A stretch of DNA of 64,000 bases from Aralia elata (lineage: Eukaryota > Streptophyta > Magnoliopsida > Apiales > Araliaceae). The notes beneath the pieces are model-generated. The model was not told where the DNA came from. It saw only the letters and a program-made list of their open reading frames with translations, and did no database searches. A program made the translations under genes and the position numbers. Positions 33,262-46,700 of this stretch are shown here, in pieces. The stretch lies in contig CM068385.1 in the NCBI GenBank assembly GCA_034770075.1, positions 52,708,746 through 52,772,745 of the forward strand. Direction: 5' to 3'. Each line of letters opens with the position of its first letter. Position 1 is the first letter of the stretch.

Positions 33262-35093
33262 TAAAAGTAGTATGTACACAAGCCAATCATATTTGATATG
33301 ATGTAGCATACTTTGTAATCTTATTCATTTATTTATAAAAGAATTGACTTTCTTAAAAGGCATTTTATATTATCTACATGGTGCTGTTATATTAAATGTG
33401 ATAAACCCATAGTTTTGAGCAATACTTTTAGAATCATGATGGTGATCATGCTAATAAGATCTAAATTCTGGATAGCTCACAAACTAAAATCGTTCCTAAT
33501 CGTTGGATTACTAAATTGGGGATTAGTGAATCCGGATAGATTAGTACATACGTTGCTTGCTCTTGGGAAGAGGATGATTGATCTCATAATCATTTGTGTG
33601 GAGACACTAAAGCAAGTATGTAGGTGCTTATTAGAGAATAAGTTCACTGAACGTGACTCGCTAAGGAATACCTAATGGAGTTTTACTCGCCTGTCAATAG
33701 GAATTCCTCTAGTGATAGTAGTACAAGTGATCCTTGGACTTGAGATCATCATAGTATCTTGTGTATGATGAGTTATACTTTGACATGTCCCTTAAGACCT
33801 TGTGGGTATATCAAAGGGTATGATTGGGTATAATTAGTTGTACATGGAGATAGGTGAATGATCAACAAAGAATCTACCTCGTCTAGTAAAAGATGTGAAT
33901 GTCCTATGTGATTCGATAAATGATAACTCAGTAGTCCTTGGCCAAGGCAGAATGAAATTAGAAAGGAGTTTCTAATTTGCATTATTTAGAGTTATGCATT
34001 TGGGAATCGAAATACATATAATTAAATAAAATAAGACTTGACAGTAAATCCATGTCTTATATTTAATTGGGACATTGTATGGTAGAAGGATTGAATTGTA
34101 CGGTAACTATCTACTCAAAAGGTTTCTTTTGTGATTAATGTTTGAAAATCTATATTATCTGGAAAGTCGTTGATCGCTAAGGGGGCTTACCCTTATTGTA
34201 GAATAAATATTATTTATTTAAATGAATTAAATAGTTTAATTTTATTTATTTAAATAAGATTAGAATTGTTCTAATTGATTTGTTCACAACCGGTTTTAAT
34301 ATGGAGAACCTAAAGGGTCACACACCGCAAAAGGAAAATATTTATTTAAGAAAGTAAATGGCATAATTGTAATAATAAGTTAAGTGTATTTAATTTAGTC
34401 TATGGAGATAGAATAAATTAAATAGCTTAATATTTATTATTTAATATTTTGGAAATATTAAATATAAATTAATAAGAGGAGTCTTATTATTATTATTATT
34501 ACTTTTACTATTATTTAATTCCTAATAGGGATTGGAAATTAATTAATAGAAGTACTCTCCCATGGATTCCTAATTGGATTAGGAGCATTATTAATTAAAG
34601 GAGTTTAATTATAATACAAACCCTAAATCCTAAATAGTTTAGGGAAGGGTTATTCCTACATCTATAAATAAGAAGGGTCTTATCATAGATTAGGGTTACA
34701 CACTCTTGCATTAGATTGTGGAGAGTACTTACAATTTTTATAGAGATAGAAACTAGGGTTTTGCCAAATACCCAACTTCTTGAATACTTGTTCTTCCTTG
34801 GTGGATCACCTCTAGAGGCCAAACACTTGGGTGGCTAACGTTGATCAAAGGAAGGAATCACACCGTAGCATTCGAGGAGAACACGAAGGACTAGGAGTTG
34901 AACTTGTACCCGAGGAAGCTTAGTTCTACGAGGGTATAATTTCTTATTCTCTTTCTCTTTCGTTTATATCGTTAATTGAGCACATTGATCGATCATGGTG
35001 ATGGTTTGTATAAAATTTTAAAATCTGTTTTATCGCGCTTCCGCTCTATTTATGTAATTTGATTGCATGCTCGCGTCATATACAAACCTAACA
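33262..35093 (+). repeat. Shared middle LTR, chimeric between copia A and copia B
   Basis: 1832 bp. It follows copia A pol and is immediately followed by the copia B primer-binding site. Its first 230 bp or so share variants with the copia A 5' LTR (for example AAATTCTGGATAGC). From about 33511 onward it matches the copia B 3' LTR (ACTAAATTGGGG, CTTGGGAAGAGG, and the end GCTCGCGTCATATAC). The first base pair is TA instead of TG. It contains several one- or two-base homopolymer expansions between 34110 and 34360. Confidence 0.85.
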
Positions 35094-35094
35094 G

Positions 35095-35107
35095 TGGTAT
35101 CAGAGCC
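35095..35107 (+). promoter_or_regulatory. Copia B primer-binding site
   Basis: TGGTATCAGAGCC, one base after the middle LTR end; initiator tRNA-Met type. Confidence 0.85.
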
Positions 35108-35208
35108 TAATCATGTGCTAATTATCGATCTTGATGATTCCATGTATGAATTGATATGCGAAACGTTCGAATTTTTGGGCAAGAAAATTTGTTCTGATTC
35201 TGCATCGC

Positions 35209-35327
35209 GGCGCGGCCGCGCCGCTTCCAGTTCATTCTGGAGCGCGGCCGCGCCCTAACCCAGAAAACGTTTCCTGGGGTGCAGCGCGGCCGCGCCGCTC
35301 CTAGTTCAAATTGGAGCGCGGTCGCGC
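35209..35327. repeat. GC-rich palindrome array, copia B version
   Basis: GGCGCGGCCGCGCC at 35209-35222, GCGCGGCCGCGC at 35242-35253 and 35284-35295, and GCGCGGTCGCGC at 35316-35327. Positions and spacers correspond one-to-one with copia A, but the core is CGGCCG where copia A has CAGCTG. Confidence 0.9.
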
Positions 35328-36279
35328 CGGTGTCCAGACTTTGAAAAATTTTGTTTTTCTCAATTAAAATAAATGATTTATTTAATTGATAAAAGTTTAA
35401 AATAAAAGAGTTTATTTTATCTGGAATGGGATTTCAGATTGCTAAAATTAAAAGAGTTTAATTTGGATTTGGTTTTTGATTAAAATAAAAGAGTTTATTT
35501 TGTTTCAAAACTAAATATTAGCAAAACTTTTGCCCATTAATTGATATCAATGCATATATGGAATTGTTTTATTATTCATGAGATAAATGTTATTTATTGA
35601 TACATATAGAGATATGTATGATAATAAATAGGGATTGATTATGGACTGTTAACCAATGTGTGATTGGATTTATTTTAGTGGATGCTTGAATGTATGGGTT
35701 TTTATAAATGGGGTCTGCGTACCTCGTCTTCTCTAATTTTTCCTAAATGTAAATTCTATCTCCATCCTATGTACTTCCCCTTGACTGTTGATCAAGGTTT
35801 CTATTTATTGTAAATAGTTTATGTAATAGGACTAGTTAGAATTAATTTTTGAAGAATTGGAGACAAATGAGCAAGGAGCGCTTGAAGACCCGTTTGTATT
35901 GGAGCCCGGGTTTAAATGTAATAGTTATATTTAAATTTAATTCTTGCACCCTAGGTTTGACCTTTTGGTTCACTTGGTGGCTCTAGTGAACCAAACTAGA
36001 ATAAAAGTCCATAATCAATCCGGGTAGAATATAGTATTCTATATGTGCATGCTTATTATATATATATATTATATATTATCCAACATGCTTCGCATGTAAA
36101 ATAATATGACGCGTATTTTATATATATATGTGCATGCACGCTAAACAAGATGAGACTTATAATAATAAACCCCTCAAAGGAATTATATTAAGTCCTAAGC
36201 GTTCAAAGATATTTGGAATATCGAACGTCGCCTTCTAGCATGGTAAAACAATAGAGTATTAAATGTTTAATATGAGTTT

Positions 36280-36572
36280 GTTGTGTCACCACAAGGCAAG
36301 TATTAAATATTTAAGATGTTTGCTTTATCACATTTGATGCTTATAAATAGACTGAACGATGCTGTTTTGTTGTGTCACCACAAGGACAGTGTTTTTCTTT
36401 CGAATATATGGAAGTGCTAGGTTGGACTTAACTTGGATAATTTTGATTCGGATGTGTCACCACTTGATCAAAATAATCTAAGAGGGCAAAAATAAAAGGA
36501 GTTACATAGTGATGTAATTGACAATAGTTGTCTACCTATTTATTTATATATCGCTTGTTGTGTCACCACAAG
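36280..36572. repeat. Four dispersed GTTGTG-TCAC-CACAAG hairpins, copia B
   Basis: Sites 36280-36295, 36369-36384, 36451-36466 (stem variant GATGTG/CACTTG) and 36557-36572. All four have the loop TCAC. Confidence 0.9.
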
Positions 36573-36770
36573 GCTATATACATTTGAAATGGGATCCTTA
36601 ATCTCACTAGCAAATCTTTAATTAGAATTGCCGAACTATATAATGAGGGTAATATAGTTTGATGAAAATAGTGGGAGATACCAATTTAAAATAAAGACCT
36701 AATTTATTTTGGTAATTAATTAAATGAATGTATGCTAAAATGTTGTCTATTTCACATGCAGAATTTAAAA

Positions 36771-39700
36771 ATGTCAAACTCACTATCACTGCGTAGCATA
36801 CTTGATGCTAACAAACTAACCGGACCGAATTACACGGACTGGTTAAGGAATCTGAGAATTGTTCTCACTGCTGAAAAGATTTCTTATGTCCTAAATTCGC
36901 CAGTCCCTGCAAGTGTTGCAGAAAACAGCCTCTGAGGAAGAGATTGCTACTTTTAGAAAGTGGCAAGATGATGCAATCTTGGGCTCAATGCATCATGCTC
37001 GCATCCATGAGTAACGAGCTTCAGCGTCAGCATGAAACTATGGATGCTCCTACTATATTGCTGCACCTCAAAGAGTTGTATGGTGAGCAAAGTAGGACTG
37101 CTAGATATCAGATATCTAAGGAGCTCTTCCGATCTCGTATGACCGAGGGCACTGCTGTTGAGACTCATGTCCTTAAGATGATCAATCTGATTGAACAACT
37201 TGGACAACTTGGGTTCGTGATGGATGGGGAGTTAAGTCAAGATTTGATCTTGCAGTCACTCCCGGACACCTTCTCACAATTTGTTGTGATTTTTCACATG
37301 AATAAGTTGGACGTCAGCTTGCCTGAGTTACTTAACATGCTGAAAACTACTGAAGGTCACTTCTCATCCAACAAGAACCAAGTCTTACTAGTGGATGATT
37401 CTTCCAAGAAAAGGAAGAGGCCCAAGGTATCTTCTGAAAGGAAGAAAAACAAGAAGGCTAAAGGGAAGGCGAAGGGAAAGGATAAAAAGAAACCTGATCC
37501 AGATAGCAAAGGAATTTGCTACCATTGCAACAAGCCGGGACATTGGAAGAGGAACTGCAAGGAGTATCTTGCGGGCCAAAAGAAGCTTGGAGAAGCTTCG
37601 ACTTCCGATCTAGGTTTGTTCATGATTGAAATTAATTTTTCTGAAAGTCAAAATTCTACTTGGGTATTGGATACCGGCTGTAGTTCTCACATATGTAATA
37701 ATATGCAGGGACTAAGCAGAAGTAGGAAGCTGAACAAGGATGAAGTCGTCCTACGAGTGGGAAATGGAGCAAAAGTTGTTGCATTGGCTGTAGGGACTTA
37801 TTGTTTAGCACTGCCTTCGGGCAAGTTCATTAGTTTAAATAATTGTTATTATGTTCCAACACTCATTAGAAACATTATTTCAATTTCTGTATTGGATATG
37901 GATGGTTTTGATATTATAATAAAGAACAACAGTTGTTCTATTTATAATAAAAATGTTTTATATGGTGTTGGCAATTTACTGAATGGACTTTACATACTTG
38001 ACTTGCATGAAAATATACTTCAAATTGAACAAACTAAGAAAAGAAAAAGAGATGATGTTAATTATACCTTTATGTGGCACTGTAGACTCGGTCATATCAA
38101 TGAAACAAGATTATCCAAGTTGCATAAAGATGGACTTTTAGAGCTATCTGATTACAAATCGTATCCAACTTGTGAATCTTGTCTCATGGGTAAGATGACT
38201 AAATCCCCTTTTAGTGGAAAAGAAGAAAGAGTTACAGAGTTGTTAGCGTTGGTACACACAGACGTTTGTGGACCTATGACAACGAATGCACGAGGAGGGT
38301 ATTCTTATTTTATTACTTTCACTGATGATCATTCTAGATTTGGATATGTGTATTTAATGAAATACAAATCTGAATCGTTTGAAAAGTTCAAAGAATTCAG
38401 AAGTGAAGTAGAGAAACAAACTGGTAAAAGTATTAAAATTCTTCGATCGGATCGAGGAGGGGAATACTTAACCAGTGAGTTTCTCAATTGTCTCAAAGAA
38501 AATGGTATAATCTCACAATGGACTCCACCAGGGACGCCACAGTTGAATGGTGTATCTGAAAGGAGAAATCGAACATTGTTGGACATGGTTCTTTCCATGA
38601 TGAGTTTTACCGACCTTCCAATATCCTTCTGGGGTTATGCCCTAGAATCGGCTGCATACCTACTTAACAAGGTACCTACCAAATCCGTCCCAAAGACTCC
38701 ATATGAGATATGGACAGGGAGGAAACCAAATCTTAAGCATGTTAAGACTTGGGGTTGTCCAGCTTATGTCAAAAGGTTTGAGCATGATAAGCTGAAGACT
38801 AGATCCGACAAATTTAGATTCGTGGGATACCCTAAAAAACATCAGGGTATTATTTCTATCATCCTACTGATCAAAAGGTGTTTGTTGCGAAACACGCTGC
38901 CTTCTTGGAAAAGGAGTTTATCCTAGAAGGGGTCAGTGGGAGTAAGATATATCTTGAAGAAGTTCAAGAACCACAAAATACTACGGATCAAAGTCAGGTA
39001 CCTGACCAAGTAGAAGAACCTACTGTACCACTACCTATTCGTAAATCTGGAAGAGTACCGAAGATACCTGATAGGTATGGATTCATCATAGAGGATGATG
39101 ATGAGGTACGCATCATAGATGATGATGATCCATTGACTTACGAAGAGGCTATGAGTAGTGAAGACTCAGAGAAATGGCTAGAAGCCATGAAATCCGAGAT
39201 GGACTCCATGTATGAAAACCAAGTATGGACTTTGGTTTCACCACCTGAGGGCATTAAGCCTATTGGGTGTAAATGGGTCTTTAAGAGAAAGACTGGAGCA
39301 GATGGCAAGGTAGAGACCTATAAGGCCCGACTGGTTGCAAAAGGTTTCAAACAAAGACAAGGAGTTGACTATGATCTCACCAATAGCTATGCTCAAGTCC
39401 ATTCGGATTTTGCTTGCAATTGCAGCTTATTATGACTACGAGATCTGGCAAATGGACGTGAAAACGGCCTTCCTCAATGGAGAGCTTGAGGAGAATGTAT
39501 ATATGATACAGCCAGAGGGTTTTGTTTCAACGGTTGGAACAAACCAAGTCTGTAAGCTACAACGATCCATTTATGGATTGAAGCAAGCTTCTCGAAGGTG
39601 GAACATCCGTTTTGATGAGATAATCAAAAGGTTTGATTTTATCAAGAACGAGGATGAACCATGTGTGTACAAGAAGGTTAGTGGGAGCGCTATATCATTC

Positions 39701-40696
39701 CTTGTATTATATGTTGATGATATATTACTGATAGGGAATGATGTTCCTATGCTACAGTCGATCAAAATTTGGTTATCTAAACACTTCTCCATGAAGGACT
39801 TGGGTGAGGCATCCTATATTTTGGGGATAAAGATCTATAGAGATAGATCTAAAAGGATGATGGGCTTGACCCAAGGAAAGTACATTGACTCGATGCTAAA
39901 GAAGTTTAGCATGGAAGATTCCAAGAGAGGTCTCATGCCGATGAGCCATGGAATACATCTCTCCAAGAAACAGGCCCCAAAAACACCTGAGGAGAGAGAC
40001 CGTATGAGTAAGATTCCTTATGCTTCGGCAATAGGATCTATCATGTACGGTATGATATGTACTAGACCAGATGTCGCTCATGCACTTAGTGTAACCAGCA
40101 GATATCAGTCGAATCCAGGAGAAGAGCACTGGAAGGCAGTGAAAAATATCCTAAAGTACTTGAGAAGAACTAAGGATGTATTTCTTGTCTACGGTGGGTC
40201 TGAATTGAAACTAGAGGGCTATACAGACTCAAGTTTTCAAACGGACCAAGATGACAGTAAATCCGTTTCAGGGTACGTGTTTACCTTAAACGGTGGCGCA
40301 GTGAGTTGGAAGAGTTCCAAGCAGCAAACAGTTGCTGATTCGGTGACAGAGGCAGAGTACATAGCTACAAGTGAAGCTGCAAAGGAAGCTGTTTGGATGA
40401 AGAAGTTCATAACTGAACTTGGAGTGGTTCCTAGCATTAGAGGAGCAGTACCTTTATTCTGTGACAACAACGGAGCTGTTGCGCAGGCTAAGGAACCCAG
40501 CTCTCATCAGAAATCCAAACACGTGTTGCGGCGGTTTCATTTCATTAGAGAGATCATTGAAAGAGGAGATGTCACCCTGGAGCGTGTAGACTCTCAAGAC
40601 AACATTGCAGATCCATTTACTAAAGCTTTAACACAACAGCAGTTTGATCGTCACTTAGAGAAGATGGGTATTAGATACCATGGCGATTGGCTTTAG
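36771..40696 (+). pseudogene. Copia B gag-pol polyprotein, nearly complete with four small indels
   Basis: Best-preserved coding region of the window, about 1300 codons. Gag UBN2 domain from ATG 36771. CCHC knuckle CYHCNKPGHWKRNC. Protease WVLDTGCSSHIC. GAG-pre-integrase WHCRLGHINETRL. Integrase with TDVCGPM, ILRSDRGGEYL and the region NGVSERRNRTLLDM. RT with QMDVKTAFLNGELEENVYM and VLYVDDILLIGND. RNase H with YTDSSFQTDQDD, VTEAEYIATSEAAKEAVWMK and FCDNNGAVAQAKEP, ending in IRYHGDWL. Frame changes against copia A: extra bases near 36920 and 36979, a lost base near 38834 and a short indel near 39380. Otherwise it has no premature stops. Some of these could be sequence errors. Confidence 0.9.
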
Positions 40697-40710
40697 TGCA
40701 AGTGGGAGAT

Positions 40711-42531
40711 TGAAAGTAGTATGTACACAAGCCAATCATATTTGATATGATGTAGCATATACTTTGTAATCTTATTCATTTATTAATAAAGAATTGATTT
40801 TCTCAAAAGGCATTTTATATTATCTACATAGTGCTGTTATATTAAATGTGATAAACCCATAGTTTTGAGCAATGCTTTTAGAATCATGATGGTGATCATG
40901 CTAATGAGATCTAAAATCAAGATAGCCCACAAACTAAAATTGTTCCTAATCGTTGGATTACTAAATTGGGGATTAGTGAATCCGGATAGATTAGTACATA
41001 CGTTGCTTGCTCTTGGGAAGAGGATGATTGATCTCATAATCATTTGTGTGGAGACACTAAAGCAAGTATGTAGGTGCTTATTAGAGAATAAGTTCACTGA
41101 ACGTGACTCGCTAAGGAATACCTAATGGAGTTTTACTCGCCTGTCAATAGGAATTCCTCTAGTGATAGTAGTACAAGTGATCCTTGGACTTGAGATCATC
41201 ATAGTATCTTGTGTATGATGAGTTATACTTTGACATGTCCCTTAAGACCTTGTGGGTATATCAAAGGGTATGATTGGGTATAATTAGTTGTACATGGAGA
41301 TAGGTGAATGATCAACAAAGAATCTACCTCGTCTAGTAAAAGATGTGAATGTCCTATGTGATTCGATAAATGATAACTCAGTAGTCCTTGGCCAAGGCAG
41401 AATGAAATTAGAAAGGAGTTTCTAATTTGCATTATTTAGAGTTATGCATTTGGGAATCGAAATACATATAATTAAATAAAATAAGACTTGACAGTAAATC
41501 CATGTCTTATATTTAATTGGGACATTGTATGGTAGAAGGATTGAATTGTACGGTAACTATCTACTCAAAGGTTCTTTTGTGATTAATGTTGAAATCTATA
41601 TTATCTGGAAAGTCGTTGATCGCTAAGGGGGCTTACCCTTATTGTAGAATAAATATTATTTATTTAAATGAATTAAATAGTTTAATTTATTTATTTAAAT
41701 AAGATTAGAATTGTTCTAATTGATTTGTTCACAACCGGTTTAATATGGAGAACCTAAAGGGTCACACCGCAAAAGGAAAATATTTATTTAAGAAGTAAAT
41801 GGCATAATTGTAATAATAAGTTAAGTGTATTTAATTTAGTCTATGGAGATAGAATAAATTAAATAGCTTAATATTTATTATTTAATATTTTGGAAATATT
41901 AAATATAAATTAATAAGAGGAGTCTTATTATTATTATTACTTTTACTATTATTTAATTCCTAATAGGGATTGGGAATTAATTAATAGAAGTACTCTCCCA
42001 TGGATTCCTAATTGGATTAGGAGCATTATTAATTAAAGGAGTTTAATTATAATACAAACCCTAAATCCTAAATAGTTTAGGGAAGAGTTATTCCTACATC
42101 TATAAATAAGAAGGGTCTTATCATAGATTAGGGTTACACACTCTTGCATTAGATTGTGGAGAGTACTTACAATTTCTATAGAGATAGAAACTAGGGTTTT
42201 GCCAAATACCCAACTTCTTGAATACTTGTTCTTCCTTGGTGGATCACCTCTAGAGGCCAAACACTTGGGTGGCTAACGTTGATCAAAGGAAGGAATCACA
42301 CCGTAGCATTCGAGGAGAACACGAAGGACTAGGAGTTGAACTTGTACCCGAGGAAGCTTAGTTCTACGAGGGTATAATTTCTTATTCTCTTTCTCTTTCG
42401 TTTATATCGTTAATTGAGCACATTGATCGATCATGGTGATGGTTTGTATAAAATTTTAAAATCCGTTTTATCGCGCTTCCGCTCTATTTATGTAATTTGA
42501 TTGCATGCTCGCGTCATATACAAACCTAACA
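40711..42531 (+). repeat. Copia B 3' LTR
   Basis: 1821 bp, from TGAAAGTAGTATGTACAC to CATATACAAACCTAACA, preceded by a polypurine-like AAGTGGGAGAT. It is followed by GATAG, which is also where the copia A 3' LTR resumes. GATAG is therefore probably the surviving half of the copia B target duplication. Confidence 0.9.
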
Positions 42532-43161
42532 GATAGGTGAATGATCAACAAAGAATCTACCAGGTCTAGTAAAAGATGTGAATGTCCTATGCGATTCGAT
42601 AAATGACAACTCAGTAGTCCTTAGTCAAGGCAGAATGAAATTAGAAAGGAGTTTCTAATTTTCATTATTTAGAGTTGTGCATTTGGGAATCGAAATACAT
42701 ATAATTAAATAAAATAAGACTTGACAGTAAATCCATGTCTTATATTTAATTGGGACATTGTATGGTAGAAGGATTGAATTGTATGGTAACTATTCACTGA
42801 AAGGTTTTTTTGTGATTAATGTTGAAATCTATATTATCTGGAAAGTCGTTGATCGCTAAGGGGGCTTACCCTTATTGTAGAATAAATATTATTTATTTAA
42901 ATAAATTAAATAGTTTAATTTATTTAAATAAATAAGATTAGAATTGTTCTAATTGATTTATTCACAACCGGTTTAATATGGAGAACCTAAAGGGTCACAC
43001 CGCAAAAGGAAAATATTTATTTAAGAAGTAAATGGCATAATTGTAATAATAAGTAAAGTGTATTTAATTTAATCTATGGAGATATAAAATAAATTAAATA
43101 GCTTAATATTTATTATTTAATATTTCGGAAATATTAAATATAAATTAATAAGAGGATTCCC
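42532..43161 (+). repeat. Copia A 3' LTR, middle segment
   Basis: Begins GATAGGTGAATGATC, corresponding to 11366 in the copia A 5' LTR, and follows it to AAGAGGA at 43156. Five bases (TTCCC, 43157-43161) then precede the chromovirus LTR and do not match the expected LTR sequence. Confidence 0.85.
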
Positions 43162-43736
43162 TGTAATATCCGAGAATTTTCAAACTTCATTATTAATTAA
43201 ATATGAATTTAATTTCTAATGAGTCAGCTTTGTATACTTAATTAAATCTTGTTTGATTAATTTATTTTATGAATGAGTGATTATGTGAATAATTACTAGA
43301 ATTAATTTTTAAAGGGAGTCACTAATGGTTTAATTAAATTAGTGGACTAGCCCTAAGGTTTAATATCAAAGGAATTTATATAGTTGTCTATTTATTTAAT
43401 ATTCAATATAGTAAAAGAATTAATTTGCATAGATTAATTAATATAATTAATGTGAACAATATTAATATTGAATAGTCTATTTGGTAATTTAATATTAACG
43501 GACTAGATAAATTATTTGTTGTATTAATTCAATTTTTGGCGTATTTATGAATGGGATAATTAATGTATACTAAATATGCAATGGAGTTTATATTATATGG
43601 TTCATTTAATTTACTAATAGCAAAAAGAATGGGACACACATTATGGGACATCCCATTTATTCATCAGCCGTTAGAGAAAGAGAGCAGCAAGTGAATAGTA
43701 TTCTTCTCCATTCTTTTTCCTTCTTCTCAGCAATAG
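43162..43736 (+). repeat. Chromovirus F 5' LTR, first 575 bp only
   Basis: Matches 48156-48730 with about nine substitutions by eye (about 1.5%). At 43736/43737 (CAATAG) the sequence jumps straight into gag. One deletion therefore removed about 2.3 kb of LTR, the primer-binding site, the leader and the gag N-terminus. Confidence 0.9.
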
Positions 43737-46700
43737 CCAACTTTAAGGATTTCAAGCTGGTTGGACCACCCGAGTTCAAAGGAACTCTCGACCCAATAGA
43801 AGCACAAATTTGGGTTGAAGAGATGGACAAAGTCTTCGAGGTCGCACGAGTGGCCGAGGAGCAGAAAACCGGGTTCGCCACCTTCATGATGAAGGGCGAA
43901 GCTAATTATTGGTGGAAAGCCAATAAGGGGCGAGCAGGCGATGGAGTCATCCCTTAGGACAGATTCAAGGAGCTATTCTTTGAGAATTACTTCTCGGAGA
44001 ATACGCAGCAGGAAATGGAGGTTAAGTTCCTGGAATTGAAATAGGGTGGTATGTCGGTTGCAGAGTACGCGGCGAAATTCAACGAGTTAGCCCGATTCGC
44101 TCCACATCAGGTGGACACGGAGGCCAGGAAGGCAAGAAGGTTCGAGTTAGGGTTGAAGCCGTGGGTGCAGAAAACCGTCATTGTGCTAAAAATTAAGAAT
44201 TTCTCTGAACTGCTGGAAAAGGCTATCATTGCGGAAGGAGGCAATGAAGCCATAGTATATTTTAAACAAGAAACGAAGGCCGGTCAGGAAGGGCCGAAAG
44301 GGGGAAGCAGCGGAGGCAGCAACCCCAACAAGCGTAAATGGATGGAGAGCCAATCCTCCAGAGGCAACAAGTCTGGGGGGAGAGGCCAAGTCAAGTGGAA
44401 AGTGCAGCAGCTGCGGAAAGAACCATGCAGGGGAATGTATGAAAGGAAGAAGCGTTTGCTATCGCTATGGACAACCGGGGCACTTGGCTCCACAGTGTCC
44501 GAATAGGCAGAAGGGAGGGTGTTTCTCGTGTGGAGCCCCGGACCACCAAATCAAAGACTGCCCGAGGAGAAAGGGCGATGCAGCTAGCGGCAACCGCAAC
44601 AACAACAACAACAACTACCACAACAGGTCAAGCGTTGGAGGGCTAGTCAGTCAAGCTAACAGACCAACGGCACGCACGTTCAATATGACCGTCAAGGATG
44701 CGGTAGAATCTAAGGACGTGGTGTCAGGTATCATCCCAATCAATGATATAAATGCTTATGTGTTAATTGATTCGGGTGCTACCCGCTCTTTCGTTTCTAA
44801 AGAATTTGCTAGAAGGTTAGACTTACCTCGTGAAAGGTTAGAGCACCCTATGAGCATAGAAGTAGCAAACAAAGAGATTATCCCCGTAGAATACATTCAT
44901 AGGAATTGTTGCGTCAGATTTCGAGGAGTTGAGCTCGGTGTGGACCTGATTCCAATTTGTTTGGGGGAGTTTGATGTAATCCTTGGGATGGATTGGTTAT
45001 CAAGTCACGGAGCAGTTATCGGCTGTAGGAAGAAGTGTGTATACCTGCAGACTCCAGATAAGTCGAAGGTGGTATTCTATGGTAGTAAATCGCCGAGACA
45101 ATCTTGTTGTCTGACGATGATGCAAGCGAGAAAGTTGCTTAGAAAGGGTTGCATAGGTTATTTGGCTCACGTGGTGGACACCCGACGAGTCGAGGGTGAA
45201 CTGAGCCAGATACCCGTCGTAAGGGAATTTGCTGAAGTCTTCCCAGACAAAATTCCCGGACTGCCGCCAGATAAAGAGATAGAATTTGTGATCGACTTAG
45301 TACCCGGGACGACACCGATATCCAAGGCGCCTTACCGAATGGCCCCAGTAAAGATGAAAGAACTAATGGTTCAACTGCAAGAACTATTAGATAAGGGTTA
45401 CATCAGATTGAGTGTGTCCCCATGGGGAGCGCCAGTGCTGTTTGTAAAGAAGAAGGATGGTTCGATGAGGCTTTGTATCGACTATCATGAGTTGAACAAA
45501 GTTACGATTAAGAATAGATATCCGCTGCCCAGGATTGACGATCTATTTGATCAACTCAAGGGAGTGAAATACTTTTCGAAGATTGATTTGAGAACGGGTT
45601 ATCACCAGCTGAAGGTAAGACAGGAAGATATCCCGAAGACTGCATTCAGAACTCGTTATGGACATTTCGAGTTTCTGGTAATGTCATTTGGACTAACGAA
45701 TGCACCAGCGGCTTTCATGGATATGATGAACAGAGTGTTCAAGCAATACTTGGATAAGTTTGTAATCGTATTCATCGATGACATTTTGGTGTATTCGGAA
45801 TCAAAGGAGGATCATGCTAATCATTTAAGGATTGTGTTGGAGACTCTTAGAAAAGAAAAGTTGTACGCAAAGTTTTCTAAGTGTGAGTTTTTGTTGCAGA
45901 GGGTGCAGTTTCTAGGTCATGTCATTGACAAGGATGGTGTTTCGGTGGATCCAGCAAAAGTGGAAGCGGTTATCAATTGGGAACGGTCGAAGACGCCAGC
46001 GGAGATTAGGAGTTTCTTGGGATTAGCGGGATACTATCGGAGATTCATCCAGGATTTCTCAAAGATAGCCTTGCCATTGACCAACCTTACCAGGAAGGCC
46101 GTTAAGTTCGTTTGGACGGAGAAATGCGAAGAGAGTTTCATATAGCTGAAGAAGAGACTTAGTAAAGCACCAGTGTTAGCTTTACCAGACAACACTGGGG
46201 GTTTTGTAGTATATAGCGATGCGTCCCATAAAGGACTTGGCTGTGTGCTGATGCAACACGACAAGGTCATTGCGTACGCGTCACGTCAACTGAAGGATTA
46301 TGAGAAGGGTTACCCAACTCATGACTTAGAGTTAGCCGCGGTAGTTTTCGCCTTGAAGATTTGGAGGCACTACCTATACGGAGAGAAGTGCGAGATATAT
46401 ACGGATCACAAAAGTCTAAAATATATCTTCACTCAGAAGGAACTAAACATGAGGTAGCGCCGATGGTTAGAATTGATCAAGGATTATGACTGTGAGATTC
46501 TGTACCATCCGGGTAAAGCAAATGTTGTGGCCGATGCCTTAAGCAGACAAGGCAGAGAGAAGTTGTTGAAGTTAACCACTCAGGAAGAGTTGGTAAGGGA
46601 TTTTGAACGACTCGAGTTGGGGATCAAGTATCCGAGGGAGTCAAATGAGCAATTATGTGCATTGACAGCAAGTCCGACCTTGTTAGATAAAGTCAAGGAG

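Larger units (their letters stand above)
35108..36770 (+). other. Copia B long non-coding leader
   Basis: About 1.66 kb with the same layout as copia A: GC-rich palindrome array (35209-35327), AATAAA-type repeats, a TA-rich tract near 36055-36130, four GTTGTG hairpins (36280-36572), and a splice-acceptor-like CACATGCAG shortly before the gag ATG. Confidence 0.7.

Noticed and set aside
43157..43161. TTCCC as target-site duplication of chromovirus F
   Set aside because: The sequence after the right LTR end is AACCC, not TTCCC, so it is not a matching pair.
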